Shown in pieces: positions 16,573-24,107 of a DNA stretch of 64,000 nt. The stretch is taken from the NCBI RefSeq assembly GCF_010548275.1, contig NZ_JAAGLT010000022.1, positions 1-64,000 of the forward strand, given 5' to 3'. Every line of letters begins with the position of its first letter. Position 1 is the first letter of the stretch. The notes under the pieces were generated by a model. It saw only the letters and a list, made by a program, of their open reading frames with translations, was not told the origin of the DNA and did not search any database. A program made the translations under genes and the position numbers. The stretch comes from Streptomyces sp. SID12488. GTDB taxonomy: Bacteria > Actinomycetota > Actinomycetes > Streptomycetales > Streptomycetaceae.

Positions 16573-16830
16573 GAGCGGCTCCTGTGGCGTGCAGCGGCCT
16601 TCCGGTGGGCGTGCACCTCCGGTGGGTTCACCACAGATGTACGGATTCGGCAGCGCCGCTGTTCAGAAACCGGATCGTACGGCTCGCACGTGTGGGCGTC
16701 GTGCGGGTTCGGGGGTGGTGGAGCGGCGGCGGTGTGCAAGCTCAGACGTCACACAGGTTGCCGATGGGTCGTCTTGCCCTGTCATGAGCGCTTCACGTTA
16801 GCACCGGCCCCAGGTGCCTTCCTAGGGCAT

Positions 16831-16868
16831 TCCTGGACCATTCCCGGGCCATCCTGGACCATTCCCGG
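16831..16868. repeat. 17-bp direct repeat, period 21, in the fadD/maoC intergenic region
   Basis: TCCTGGACCATTCCCGG occurs at 16831-16847 and again, identical, at 16852-16868. The 21-base period is two helical turns, which would place both copies on the same DNA face. The 430-base region between fadD and the hydratase gene holds no gene. Confidence 0.7.
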
Positions 16869-16939
16869 CTTTCTTCGCACCTCTCCGCACATGACGGGTT
16901 GTGTCCGCGAGAGGGGAATTAGGGCTTACCTCCGGTAAC

Positions 16940-16955
16940 CTTACTTAGGAGTAAG
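16940..16955. promoter_or_regulatory. Candidate TetR-type operator upstream of the MaoC-like gene
   Basis: CTTACT-TAGG-AGTAAG is a 6-bp-arm perfect dyad 51 bases before the ATG. Palindromes of this size and AT content are typical TetR-family operators, and a TetR gene lies just beyond the hydratase. The assignment is an inference. Confidence 0.45.
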
Positions 16956-17006
16956 TAATCCGTCGAGCCATACGGACTCGTATGGAGCCGGGAGTCGCGT
17001 AGCCGT

Positions 17007-17885
17007 ATGCCTGCTCACACCCTCGCCCGGACGCCTGCCCTCGCTCCCCTACTCGCACGGGGCGCCCTCCTGTCCCCCTTCAAGAAGGCCGCCCTCAACA
17101 GACCCCGCCCGGACACCGGCCTCCCGGGCACCCGCCTCGTCCTGCCCGGCGTACGCATCGATCTCGCCCGCCTCGCCGCCTACGAGCGGGTCTGCGGCTT
17201 CCCCGTCGGCGACGACGGCCTCCCCATCACCTATCCGCACGTCCTCGGCTTCCCGCTGGCCATGGCCCTGATGACCGACCGGCACTTCCCGCTCCCGCTT
17301 CTCGGGCTGGTGCACACCTCGGTGGAGATCGTCCGCTGGCGCCCGCTCGCCGCCACCGGCAGGTACGAACTGTCCGTGTACGTAGAGGAGTTGACGCCCC
17401 ACCGGCGTGGCACCGAAGCCACGGTGCAGACGGAGGTACGGGAGGGCGAGGAGCTGGTGTGGGAGTCGCGGAGCACCTATCTGGCCCGGCACCGGAATGG
17501 CGAGCAGCCTGCCACCGGTGCGCCGGCCACCGACGCACCGCCCGCCGGCGACGAACGCGAGGCGCTCCCCCTGATCGCCGAGTGGCGGCTCGGGGAGGAC
17601 GTCGGCCGGCGGTACGCCGCCGCCTCCGGCGACCGCAACCCCATCCACCTGCACGCCCTCACCGCCCGCCTCTTCGGCTTCCGGCGCGCGATAGCCCACG
17701 GCATGTGGACCGCCGCCCGCTGCCTCGCCGCCCACGGCACCCCTCAATCGGCCCTGGTCCGGACCGACTTCAGAGCGCCGGTGCTGCTGCCGGGCGCGGT
17801 GGAGTACGGGGCGGACGGCTTCGGGAGTTTTGAGCTGCGGGGCGGGGGGCGGGTACATCTGCGGGGGGAGGTGCGGCGGGTGTGA
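17007..17885 (+). CDS. MaoC-like (R)-hydratase / acyl dehydratase with tandem hot-dog domains
   Basis: 292 residues. The C-terminal half holds the MaoC signature (RRYAAASGDRNPIHLHALTARLFGFRRAIAHGMWTAA), including the catalytic Asp and His of hydratase-2 enzymes. The N-terminal half (ERVCGFPVGDDGLPITYPHVLGFPLAMALM) is the degenerate first hot-dog domain of the double-domain type. It would hydrate 2-enoyl thioesters to 3-hydroxyacyl thioesters. It pairs with the divergent FadD gene and the TetR gene downstream. GGAGCCGGGAG lies upstream of the ATG. Confidence 0.88.
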   Translation: MPAHTLARTPALAPLLARGALLSPFKKAALNRPRPDTGLPGTRLVLPGVRIDLARLAAYERVCGFPVGDDGLPITYPHVLGFPLAMALMTDRHFPLPLLGLVHTSVEIVRWRPLAATGRYELSVYVEELTPHRRGTEATVQTEVREGEELVWESRSTYLARHRNGEQPATGAPATDAPPAGDEREALPLIAEWRLGEDVGRRYAAASGDRNPIHLHALTARLFGFRRAIAHGMWTAARCLAAHGTPQSALVRTDFRAPVLLPGAVEYGADGFGSFELRGGGRVHLRGEVRRV

Positions 17886-17961
17886 GGGGTTGTCGGTTTG
17901 CTGCGGCGCCGTCGTGGCCGGTCGCGCCCACGCGGCGGAGCCGCAAATCAATACAGCCCCG

Positions 17962-17993
17962 CGCCCCTTGGGGCCTACGGCCCCTTAGGGGCG
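17962..17993. terminator. Hairpin between the convergent MaoC-like and TetR genes
   Basis: GGGGCC-TAC-GGCCCC forms the inner stem and CGCCCC/GGGGCG the outer stem. The surrounding GCCGCAAATCAATACAGCCCCGCGCCCC type of sequence recurs at many gene ends in Streptomyces genomes (from memory). There is no T run. It probably stops transcription from both sides. Confidence 0.55.
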
Positions 17994-18003
17994 GCGGACT
18001 CGC

Positions 18004-18675
18004 TCAGCTCTCTTTGTCAGTGGCCTTGGGCGTCTCCGCCGGGGGTGACCAGGGGTGTCCCGCCATCAGGTTGCCCAGGCCCGCCCAGGCGAAGTTCATC
18101 AGGGTGGCCGCCGCCTGTTTCGCGGTGATGCCGGGGGTGGTGTTGGCCCAGGCGGCGAGGGACTCGGCGGCGCCGACGAGGGCCACGGCGAGGCCGGCGA
18201 CCTCCCGTTCCGGCAGCGAGGGGTCACGGTGGGCCTCGCGGGCGGCGACCACGATCAACTGGGTGACGAACGCGACGAGTTCCTCGCGCATCACGGCGAC
18301 CTCGGACGCGAACGGCGCACCGTGCGTACGGGCCTGGAGGTGCAGTACCGACCAGCCGTCCGGGTTCTGGGCGGTGTGCGTGAAGAACGCGCGCAGGCCG
18401 TCCCAGAGCTGGCGGTCGGCGGGCAGGGCCGGTTCGACACCGGCGCGGACCGCTTCGGTGAGCGTCCTGGCCTCGCGCCGGATACAGGCGGTGAAGAGGT
18501 CTTCCTTCGAGTTCAGGTACAGATAGACCAACGGCTTGGAGACACCGGCGAGTTCGGCGATCTCGTCCATCGACGCAGCCATGTAGCCGCGCTGGCCGAA
18601 GGTTTGTACGGCGGCGTCCAGCATCTGCTGCTCACGGACGGCTCGCGGCATCCGCTTGTTCTTCACAGCACCCAT
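18004..18675 (-). CDS. TetR-family transcriptional regulator
   Basis: 223 residues. The N-terminal helix-turn-helix (MLDAAVQTFGQRGYMAASMDEIAELAGVSKPLVYLYLNSKEDLF) is unambiguous; the C-terminal ligand domain is of the TetR_C type. TACCCT lies about 7 bases before the ATG at 18675 and no Shine-Dalgarno is seen, so it is likely leaderless. It is convergent with the MaoC-like gene, and a TetR-type dyad lies in the fadD/maoC promoter region, making it a plausible fatty-acid regulator. Confidence 0.9.
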   Translation of the reverse strand: MGAVKNKRMPRAVREQQMLDAAVQTFGQRGYMAASMDEIAELAGVSKPLVYLYLNSKEDLFTACIRREARTLTEAVRAGVEPALPADRQLWDGLRAFFTHTAQNPDGWSVLHLQARTHGAPFASEVAVMREELVAFVTQLIVVAAREAHRDPSLPEREVAGLAVALVGAAESLAAWANTTPGITAKQAAATLMNFAWAGLGNLMAGHPWSPPAETPKATDKES

Positions 18676-18702
18676 GGGAGCAAGGGTAGTTGGGCTCTGG
18701 GG

Positions 18703-19005
18703 TCAGGAGGGCTGACCCTGCGCGCGGGCCGCCTCGTCGATGGCCTCGTCCTCCTGGCTGCGGTTCGCGTCCAGGTTGGCCTTGACGCGGTCCACCCTCT
18801 CGACGATCTGCACCGACGCCCGGTCCCGCTCCTTGCGCAGCGCCACGAAGCTGATCGGGGCGGAGATCACGAGGGAGAGCAGGATGATCCACATGCCGTT
18901 CGAGCTGCCCAGGCCACGCGGGGCGATACCGGAGAGGACGAGACCCCAGACGACCAGCAGGCAGGCCACCAAGATCCCGAGGCGCATCAGCGTGTAGCGG
19001 AGCAT
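18703..19005 (-). CDS. DUF4229 small membrane protein
   Basis: 100 residues. Two membrane segments lie at about 8-27 (LGILVACLLVVWGLVLSGIA) and 38-55 (MWIILLSLVISAPISFVAL). A charged cytoplasmic helix follows (RKERDRASVQIVERVDRV) and an acidic Gln-rich tail. This matches DUF4229, a conserved actinobacterial family near menaquinone genes in Streptomyces. GGAAGAG precedes the ATG at 19005; upstream extension is non-homologous. Function is unknown. Confidence 0.82.
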   Translation of the reverse strand: MLRYTLMRLGILVACLLVVWGLVLSGIAPRGLGSSNGMWIILLSLVISAPISFVALRKERDRASVQIVERVDRVKANLDANRSQEDEAIDEAARAQGQPS

Positions 19006-19138
19006 CTCAATCCACTCTTCCGGTTCCAAAAAGGGGCACCGTCCAGTGAAGCACGGCAAGGTCCTGATCTTGCAAGGGGGTGCACGGGCATACACGGGCG
19101 TCCCGCCTGGGCATCGTGCACGGGCGCCGCGTACGGGC

Positions 19139-19663
19139 TCACACCAGGGGCAGCAGCATGATGACGTCGTCGCGGTCGTCGCCGGGCGCGACCCGTATCG
19201 CGCCGGGTATGCGGCCGACCTCCTTGTAGCCGCAGGAGCCGTAGAAGCGCTCCAGGCCGAGGCCGCCGCGGCAGCTGAGGCGGATCGCCTCCGTGCCCTC
19301 GAAGGTGCGGGCCGCGTCGGAAGCCGCCGCCAGCAGGTCACGGCCGTAGCCCCTGCCCTGATGACTGGGATGCACCATCACCGTGTACAGCCACACCCAG
19401 TGGGCCACCACGCGGCGGGTGTTGAAGGTGAAGAAGGCGGCTGCGGCGACCCGCCCGCCCTCGTCATGGCCGACCAGGAGCCGGGTGCCGCCCTCCGCCA
19501 TCGCCGCGAAGTACTTCACCAGCTCGGGCCTGATGACCTCCCTCTCCACCGGGGCGACGAAGCCGACGGCACCGCCCTCGTTGGAGACGTCCACCCACAG
19601 GTCGAGGAGGCCGTCGCGGAGGTCGGGGGTGACGGCGGGATCGAGGGTGAAGGTAATGGTCAC
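19139..19663 (-). CDS. GNAT-family N-acetyltransferase
   Basis: 174 residues. The acetyl-CoA binding motif A (VMVHPSHQGRGYGRDLLAAASDAA) and motif B (GLGLERFYGSCGYKEVGRIPG) are clear. The acceptor substrate is unknown. A GTG at 19663 starts the gene, with TATCCT about ten bases upstream and no ribosome site (leaderless). It lies between DUF4229 and mqnE on the same strand, an arrangement seen in other Streptomyces. Confidence 0.88.
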   Translation of the reverse strand: MTITFTLDPAVTPDLRDGLLDLWVDVSNEGGAVGFVAPVEREVIRPELVKYFAAMAEGGTRLLVGHDEGGRVAAAAFFTFNTRRVVAHWVWLYTVMVHPSHQGRGYGRDLLAAASDAARTFEGTEAIRLSCRGGLGLERFYGSCGYKEVGRIPGAIRVAPGDDRDDVIMLLPLV

Positions 19664-19736
19664 ACTGAGAGGATACCCATTACCACACTCGCGCTCACAC
19701 TCGCCCCCGCCCCCGCACTCACACCCGTATCCGCAC

Positions 19737-20900
19737 TCACACCCGCATCGGCTGCGGCGAATCCCGGCGCGCCGGGTCCGGACCGTCGTACTCCCGGATG
19801 ATCTCGTACCGCGTGTTGCGCTCCACCGGACGGAAGCCGGCGTCCCGGATCAGGTCGAGCAGGTCCTCACGGGTGAGCTTGTTGGGGGTGCCGTAGTTGT
19901 CGGCGTCGTGGGTGATCTTGTACTCGACGACCGAGCCGTCCATGTCGTCGGCGCCGTGCTGCAGGGCGAGCTGGGCGGTCTGGACGCCGTGCATGACCCA
20001 GAAGACCTTGACGTGCGGGACGTTGTCGAACAGCAGCCTCGACACCGCGAAGGTCTTCAGGGCCTCCGCGCCGGTCGCCATCTGCGTGCGCGCCTGGAGG
20101 CGGTTCCTGACCTTGCCGTCCTTCATGTCGACGAAGTCGTGCTGGTAGCGCAGCGGGATGAAGACCTGGAAGCCGCCGGTCTCGTCCTGGAGTTCGCGCA
20201 GGCGCAGGACGTGGTCCACCCGGTGCCGGGGCTCCTCGATGTGGCCGTACAGCATCGTGGACGGGGTCTTGAGACCCTTCTCGTGCGCGAGGCGGTGGAT
20301 GCGCGACCAGTCCTCCCAGTGCGTCCGGTGGTCCACGATGTGCTCGCGGACCTCCCAGTCGAAGATCTCGGCGCCACCGCCGGTCAGCGACTCGAGGCCC
20401 GCGTCGATCAGCTCGTCGAGGATCTCCGACGCCGACAGACCGCTGATCGTCTCGAAGTGGTGGATCTCCGTCGCCGTGAACGCCTTGAGGGAGACGCTCG
20501 GGAGGGCGGCCTTCAGCTCTCGCAGGGAGCGCGGGTAGTACCGCCACGGGAGGCTCGGGTGCAGGCCGTTGACGATGTGCAGCTCGGTGAGGTTCTCGCC
20601 CTCCATCGCCTTGGCGAGCTTGACCGCCTCCTCAATGCGCATCGTGTACGCGTCCTTCTCGCCCGGCTTGCGCTGGAACGAGCAGTAGGCGCAGGAGGCG
20701 GTGCACACGTTGGTCATGTTGAGGTGCCGGTTGACGTTGAAGTGGACGACGTCACCGTTCTTACGGGTCCGCACCTCGTGCGCCAGCCCGCCGAGCCAGG
20801 CCAGGTCGTCCGACTCGTAGAGCGCGATGCCGTCCTCGCGGGTCAGCCGCTCACCGGCCCTGACCTTCTCCTCCAGCTCACGCTTGAGCCCGACGTCCAT
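19737..20900 (-). CDS. mqnE: Aminodeoxyfutalosine synthase MqnE (radical SAM)
   Basis: 387 residues. MqnE joins 3-enolpyruvylbenzoate with S-adenosylmethionine to give aminodeoxyfutalosine, the second step of the futalosine pathway. The cluster-binding cysteines CTASCAYC (C-x3-C-x2-C, about residues 66-73) and the HIVNGLHP, SLTGGGAEIF and SMLYGH-type (here TMLYGHIEEP) blocks identify the MqnE/MqnC group; length and C-terminus favour MqnE. The ATG at 20900 has GGAAGAGGG well placed; an in-frame ATG six bases upstream is too close to it. It is downstream of the Lrp-type gene on the same strand. Confidence 0.92.
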   Translation of the reverse strand: MDVGLKRELEEKVRAGERLTREDGIALYESDDLAWLGGLAHEVRTRKNGDVVHFNVNRHLNMTNVCTASCAYCSFQRKPGEKDAYTMRIEEAVKLAKAMEGENLTELHIVNGLHPSLPWRYYPRSLRELKAALPSVSLKAFTATEIHHFETISGLSASEILDELIDAGLESLTGGGAEIFDWEVREHIVDHRTHWEDWSRIHRLAHEKGLKTPSTMLYGHIEEPRHRVDHVLRLRELQDETGGFQVFIPLRYQHDFVDMKDGKVRNRLQARTQMATGAEALKTFAVSRLLFDNVPHVKVFWVMHGVQTAQLALQHGADDMDGSVVEYKITHDADNYGTPNKLTREDLLDLIRDAGFRPVERNTRYEIIREYDGPDPARRDSPQPMRV

Positions 20901-20954
20901 GCTCATCCCTCTTCCACACCTAGACAGACCTCGTCAACCGTACGCCCACCACCC

Positions 20955-21410
20955 CTACTGCTCTTCCGGCAGCTCACCCACCCTGTTCTCCCACTTCGTG
21001 GAGAGCACGATGGTCGTACGGGTCCTGGAGACGCCCGCGGTCCCGCTGAGCCGCCTGATGGTCTTCTCCAGCCCGTCGACGTCGCTCGCCCGCACCTTGA
21101 GCATGAACGAGTCGTCGCCCGCGATGAACCAGCAGTCCTCGATCTCGCCGAGGTCCCGCATTCGGCGCGCCACGTCCTCGTGGTCGGCCGCGTCGGAGAG
21201 CGAGATGCCGATGAGGGCGATGACGCCGAGGCCGAGCGAGGCGGAGTCGACGGTGGCGCGGTACCCGGTGATGACACCGGCCGCCTCCAGCCGGTTGATG
21301 CGGTCGGTGACACTGGGCCCCGACAGACCGACGAGGCGCCCCAGCTCGGCGTAGGAGGCCCGGCCGTTCTCTCTCAGGGCCTGGATGAGCTGCCTGTCCA
21401 CGGCGTCCAT
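20955..21410 (-). CDS. Lrp/AsnC-family transcriptional regulator
   Basis: 151 residues. N-terminal HTH (MDAVDRQLIQALRENGRASYAELGRLVGLSGPSVTDRINRLEAAGVI) and C-terminal RAM/AsnC ligand domain (IALIGISL, CWFIAGDDSFMLKVRA). The ATG at 21410 has GGAAGG about 11 bases upstream. It lies between the UbiX-like gene and mqnE. Its leader is crowded with phased TGAA and GTACT repeats, which look like multimeric Lrp binding sites for autoregulation. Confidence 0.92.
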   Translation of the reverse strand: MDAVDRQLIQALRENGRASYAELGRLVGLSGPSVTDRINRLEAAGVITGYRATVDSASLGLGVIALIGISLSDAADHEDVARRMRDLGEIEDCWFIAGDDSFMLKVRASDVDGLEKTIRRLSGTAGVSRTRTTIVLSTKWENRVGELPEEQ

Positions 21411-21420
21411 GCGATCGAGC

Positions 21421-21516
21421 CTTCCGATGAAGAATCCTGAAGAATGAAGAATGCTGAACATTTCTGAACACTGCTGAAGGTGAAGACTGCCGAAGTACTG
21501 CGGTACTGAAGTACTG
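21421..21516. repeat. Phased short repeats in the asnC leader (candidate Lrp-type operator array)
   Basis: TGAA-type words begin at 21428, 21438, 21445, 21455, 21465, 21475 and 21481, several at exact 10-base spacing. Next to them (A/G)GTACT occurs at 21494, 21502 and 21510, exactly 8 bases apart. The tract covers the promoter and leader side of the Lrp/AsnC gene. Cooperative binding of an Lrp octamer to helically phased sites would explain it. Confidence 0.55.
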
Positions 21517-21568
21517 GGGTTCCCGAAGGTGATGAGTGGTACTGCCAGTTGCTGATACGTACGCCGGC

Positions 21569-22297
21569 TCAGTCGTTATCAGCACGGGACGTACGGGATG
21601 ACCCGGCCCCGCCACCGAGTTCGCCCTTCCAGCGGCGGTACAGCCCGTGCGGGACGCCCGCCGCGTCGAGCACACGCCCGGCGACGAAGTCGACGAGGTC
21701 CTGGATGTGGGTGGCACCGGCGTAGAAGGCGGGCGAGGCCGGTACGACACTCGCTCCCGCGTCGTCCAGGGTCACCAGGTGACGGAGGGTCTGCCCGTTC
21801 AACGGGGACTCCCGCACCGCGACGACGAGTGGGCGCCGTTCCTTGAGGGTGACACTGGCCGCCCGCTGCAACAGGTCCTTCGACAGCCCGAGCGCGACCC
21901 CCGCCACACAGGCCGTGGAGGCGGGCACGATCAGCATCCCCTTGGTGGCGTACGACCCCGAGGAGGGCCCGGCCGCCAGATCCCCGGCGCTCCAGTGCCG
22001 TACGCCACTGATGTCCACGTCGAAGGTGTCGGGCTTGCCGTCGGCGCCCCGGGACAGCCATTCCCGCAGGTCGTCCTGCCAGTGGGCGTCCCGGAAGGAG
22101 ATCCCGGTCTCGTCGAGCAGGGTGAGCCGGGAGGCCCGGGACACGACCAGGTCGACGCTCTCGCCCGCGTCGAGAAGAGCGCGCAGCACTGCGGCGGCGT
22201 AAGGCGTGCCGGAGGCGCCGGACACCCCCACGATCCAAGGCGCACGCGGCGTCTCTCCTGGCTTGAGTGGGTTCACGACACGGAGCTTATCCGGCAT
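21569..22297 (-). CDS. UbiX-like flavin prenyltransferase (menaquinone branch)
   Basis: 242 residues. The flavoprotein motif IVGVSGASGTPYAAAVLRALL and the SRASRLTL, PASTACVAGVALGLSKDLLQRAASVTLKERRPLVVAVRE and SPAFYAG blocks are those of UbiX/Pad1. These enzymes prenylate FMN to make the cofactor of UbiD-type decarboxylases; a UbiD-like gene lies 2 kb away. The ATG at 22297 is favoured; a long open frame upstream has no homology. The C-terminal tail (GGGAGSSRTSRADND) is extra compared with E. coli UbiX. Confidence 0.9.
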   Translation of the reverse strand: MPDKLRVVNPLKPGETPRAPWIVGVSGASGTPYAAAVLRALLDAGESVDLVVSRASRLTLLDETGISFRDAHWQDDLREWLSRGADGKPDTFDVDISGVRHWSAGDLAAGPSSGSYATKGMLIVPASTACVAGVALGLSKDLLQRAASVTLKERRPLVVAVRESPLNGQTLRHLVTLDDAGASVVPASPAFYAGATHIQDLVDFVAGRVLDAAGVPHGLYRRWKGELGGGAGSSRTSRADND

Positions 22298-22385
22298 CGT
22301 GGGGTGGGAACCGGGCGAGGCCGCCCAGGCGTTCTCTGTGGAGGGCGAGTTGATTCGCCCGTCATGGGCGGGGCGGGGGTCTGGC

Positions 22386-23072
22386 ATGTGGGACAAGTGG
22401 AACGCGGCGAGAACGGGCCGGGCCGGTGCGGGTACCGGTCCGTCACAAGGTGACCGGCTCGCGCGTGACGGCGAGCTGTCCGGCGGTCTGCTGTCCGGCG
22501 GCGAACGCGCGAAGGCCGCGGCCAAGCTGATGCTCGGCTGGGTGGCGCTGCTGTGGCTGCTGGAGGTTGTCGACGTGGTGAGCGGCCACGCGCTGGACGG
22601 CCTCGGCATCACACCCCGCACCAGCTCCGAGCTGGTCGATGTCGTTCCCGCCGCCTTCATTCACTTCGGCTTCGCCCATGTGGCCGCCAACAGTGTCCCG
22701 CTGCTGGTCCTCGGCTTCCTCACGGCCCTGGGCGGCCTGCGCCGGTTCGCCGCGATCTGCGCGCTGATCATCGTCGCCGACGGGCTGGGCGTCTGGCTCG
22801 TGGCGCCCGAGCACAGCAACACGGCGGGCGCCTCCGGTCTGATCTTCGGCCTCTTCGGCTACCTGGTCGTGACGGGTTTCGTGGAACGCCGCCCGCTGGG
22901 CATCCTGGTCGGTCTGCTCGTGGCCGCCGTCTGGGGCGCCTCGATCCTGACCGGCCTGGCCCCGACCCAGACGGGCATCAGCTGGCAGGGCCACCTGGCG
23001 GGGCTGATATCGGGGCTGGTTGCGGCGTTCATGTTCCGGCGACGGGTGTCTCCGGGACAGCTCATGCCGTAG
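22386..23072 (+). CDS. Rhomboid-family intramembrane serine protease
   Basis: 228 residues with six predicted membrane segments. The catalytic serine motif GASGLIFGLFGY and the histidine in WQGHLAGLISG form the Ser-His dyad; HFGFAHVAANS supplies the conserved oxyanion-side His/Asn in the earlier helix. Rhomboids cleave transmembrane substrates within the bilayer; the target is unknown. The gene is inserted on the plus strand between the UbiX-like and UbiA-like genes. The ATG at 22386 is chosen as the first start close to the membrane domain; the in-frame upstream region overlaps ubiX. Confidence 0.9.
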   Translation: MWDKWNAARTGRAGAGTGPSQGDRLARDGELSGGLLSGGERAKAAAKLMLGWVALLWLLEVVDVVSGHALDGLGITPRTSSELVDVVPAAFIHFGFAHVAANSVPLLVLGFLTALGGLRRFAAICALIIVADGLGVWLVAPEHSNTAGASGLIFGLFGYLVVTGFVERRPLGILVGLLVAAVWGASILTGLAPTQTGISWQGHLAGLISGLVAAFMFRRRVSPGQLMP

Positions 23073-23198
23073 AGGGGCCCAGAAAGGGCAGTGGAGGGCC
23101 CGGTCGTGGGTCCCTCCGCGCCATGGACCTGCTATGACCTGCCATGGGCTGGCTTGCCCTGGCATGAGCTGCCATGACCCGATCACTCGATCGGGTGG

Positions 23199-24107
23199 TC
23201 AGACCGTGAGTCCACGGACGACCAGGTCGAGCAGCGCACACCCGAAAAGAGCGATGCCGATGAATCCGTTGACCGAGAAGAACGCCCGGTTCAGTCGTGA
23301 CAGATCATGCGGGCGCACGATCCTGTGCTCGTACACGAACGCGCCCGCCACGATCAGCAGTCCCAGCCAGAAGAACGCCCCCGCGTCCGTGACCAGCGCG
23401 TACCAGACGAACAGGCCCGTCGTCAGCGCGTGACAGACCCGGGCGCTCCACACCGCCGCCGGGATGCCGAAGCGGGCCGGTACCGACAGCACGCCGGTCT
23501 CGCGGTCGGTGTCGACGTCCTGGCAGGCGTAGATCAGGTCGAAGCCGCCGATCCAGATGCCGACCGCCAGCCCCAGGATCACGGCGTCCCAGGACCACTC
23601 CCCCGTGATCGCCAGCCAGCCGCCGACCGGGCCCATGGCCTGGGCGAGACCCAGGATGGCCTGGGGGAAGTTCGTGAACCGTTTGCCGTACGGGTAGACC
23701 ACCATCGGGATCACCGCGACGGGGGCGAGGGCCAGGCACAGGGGGTTCAGGAGAGCCGCCGAGCCGAGGAAGACGACGACGGCGATCAGGGCGCCGGTCC
23801 AGGCGTGCTTCACCGACATCGCGCCCGTGACCAGTTCGCGGTGGGCCGTGCGCGGGTTACGGGCGTCGATCTCGCGGTCGATGATCCGGTTGACCGCCAT
23901 CGCGAAGGTGCGCAGGCCGACCATGCAGACGGTGACCAGGAGCAGCCGGCCCCAGTGGACGTTCTTGTCCGTCTGGAACATCGCCGTCAGCGCCGCGATG
24001 TAGGCGAAGGGCAGTGCGAAGATCGAGTGTTCGATCATCACCAGGCGCAGGAACGCCTTCGTGCGGCCGGGCTGGGGCAGTGCGGCGGATGCGGATGCTG
24101 AACTCAC
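23199..24107 (-). CDS. mqnP: UbiA-type prenyltransferase (MqnP-like)
   Basis: 302 residues, integral membrane aromatic prenyltransferase. The first Asp-rich motif NRIIDREIDARN and second DVDTDRETG (context FDLIYACQDVDTDRE) are conserved, with about eight hydrophobic helices. In the futalosine pathway it would attach the polyprenyl chain to 1,4-dihydroxy-6-naphthoate. The GTG at 24107 overlaps the UbiD-like stop by three bases (GTGA), so the two are translationally coupled. Symbol mqnP is assigned by pathway context; other aromatic acceptors are conceivable. Confidence 0.88.
   Translation of the reverse strand: MSSASASAALPQPGRTKAFLRLVMIEHSIFALPFAYIAALTAMFQTDKNVHWGRLLLVTVCMVGLRTFAMAVNRIIDREIDARNPRTAHRELVTGAMSVKHAWTGALIAVVVFLGSAALLNPLCLALAPVAVIPMVVYPYGKRFTNFPQAILGLAQAMGPVGGWLAITGEWSWDAVILGLAVGIWIGGFDLIYACQDVDTDRETGVLSVPARFGIPAAVWSARVCHALTTGLFVWYALVTDAGAFFWLGLLIVAGAFVYEHRIVRPHDLSRLNRAFFSVNGFIGIALFGCALLDLVVRGLTV

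Noticed and set aside
19664..19745. CACTC/CCCGC-type short repeats next to the mqnE stop
   Set aside because: Low-complexity tract with irregular units; not a CRISPR array and not clearly a regulator site.
23100..23180. Run of CATGG/CCATG-containing words after the rhomboid gene
   Set aside because: The words are short, irregularly spaced and not a regular repeat; they probably reflect chance in a GC-rich gap.
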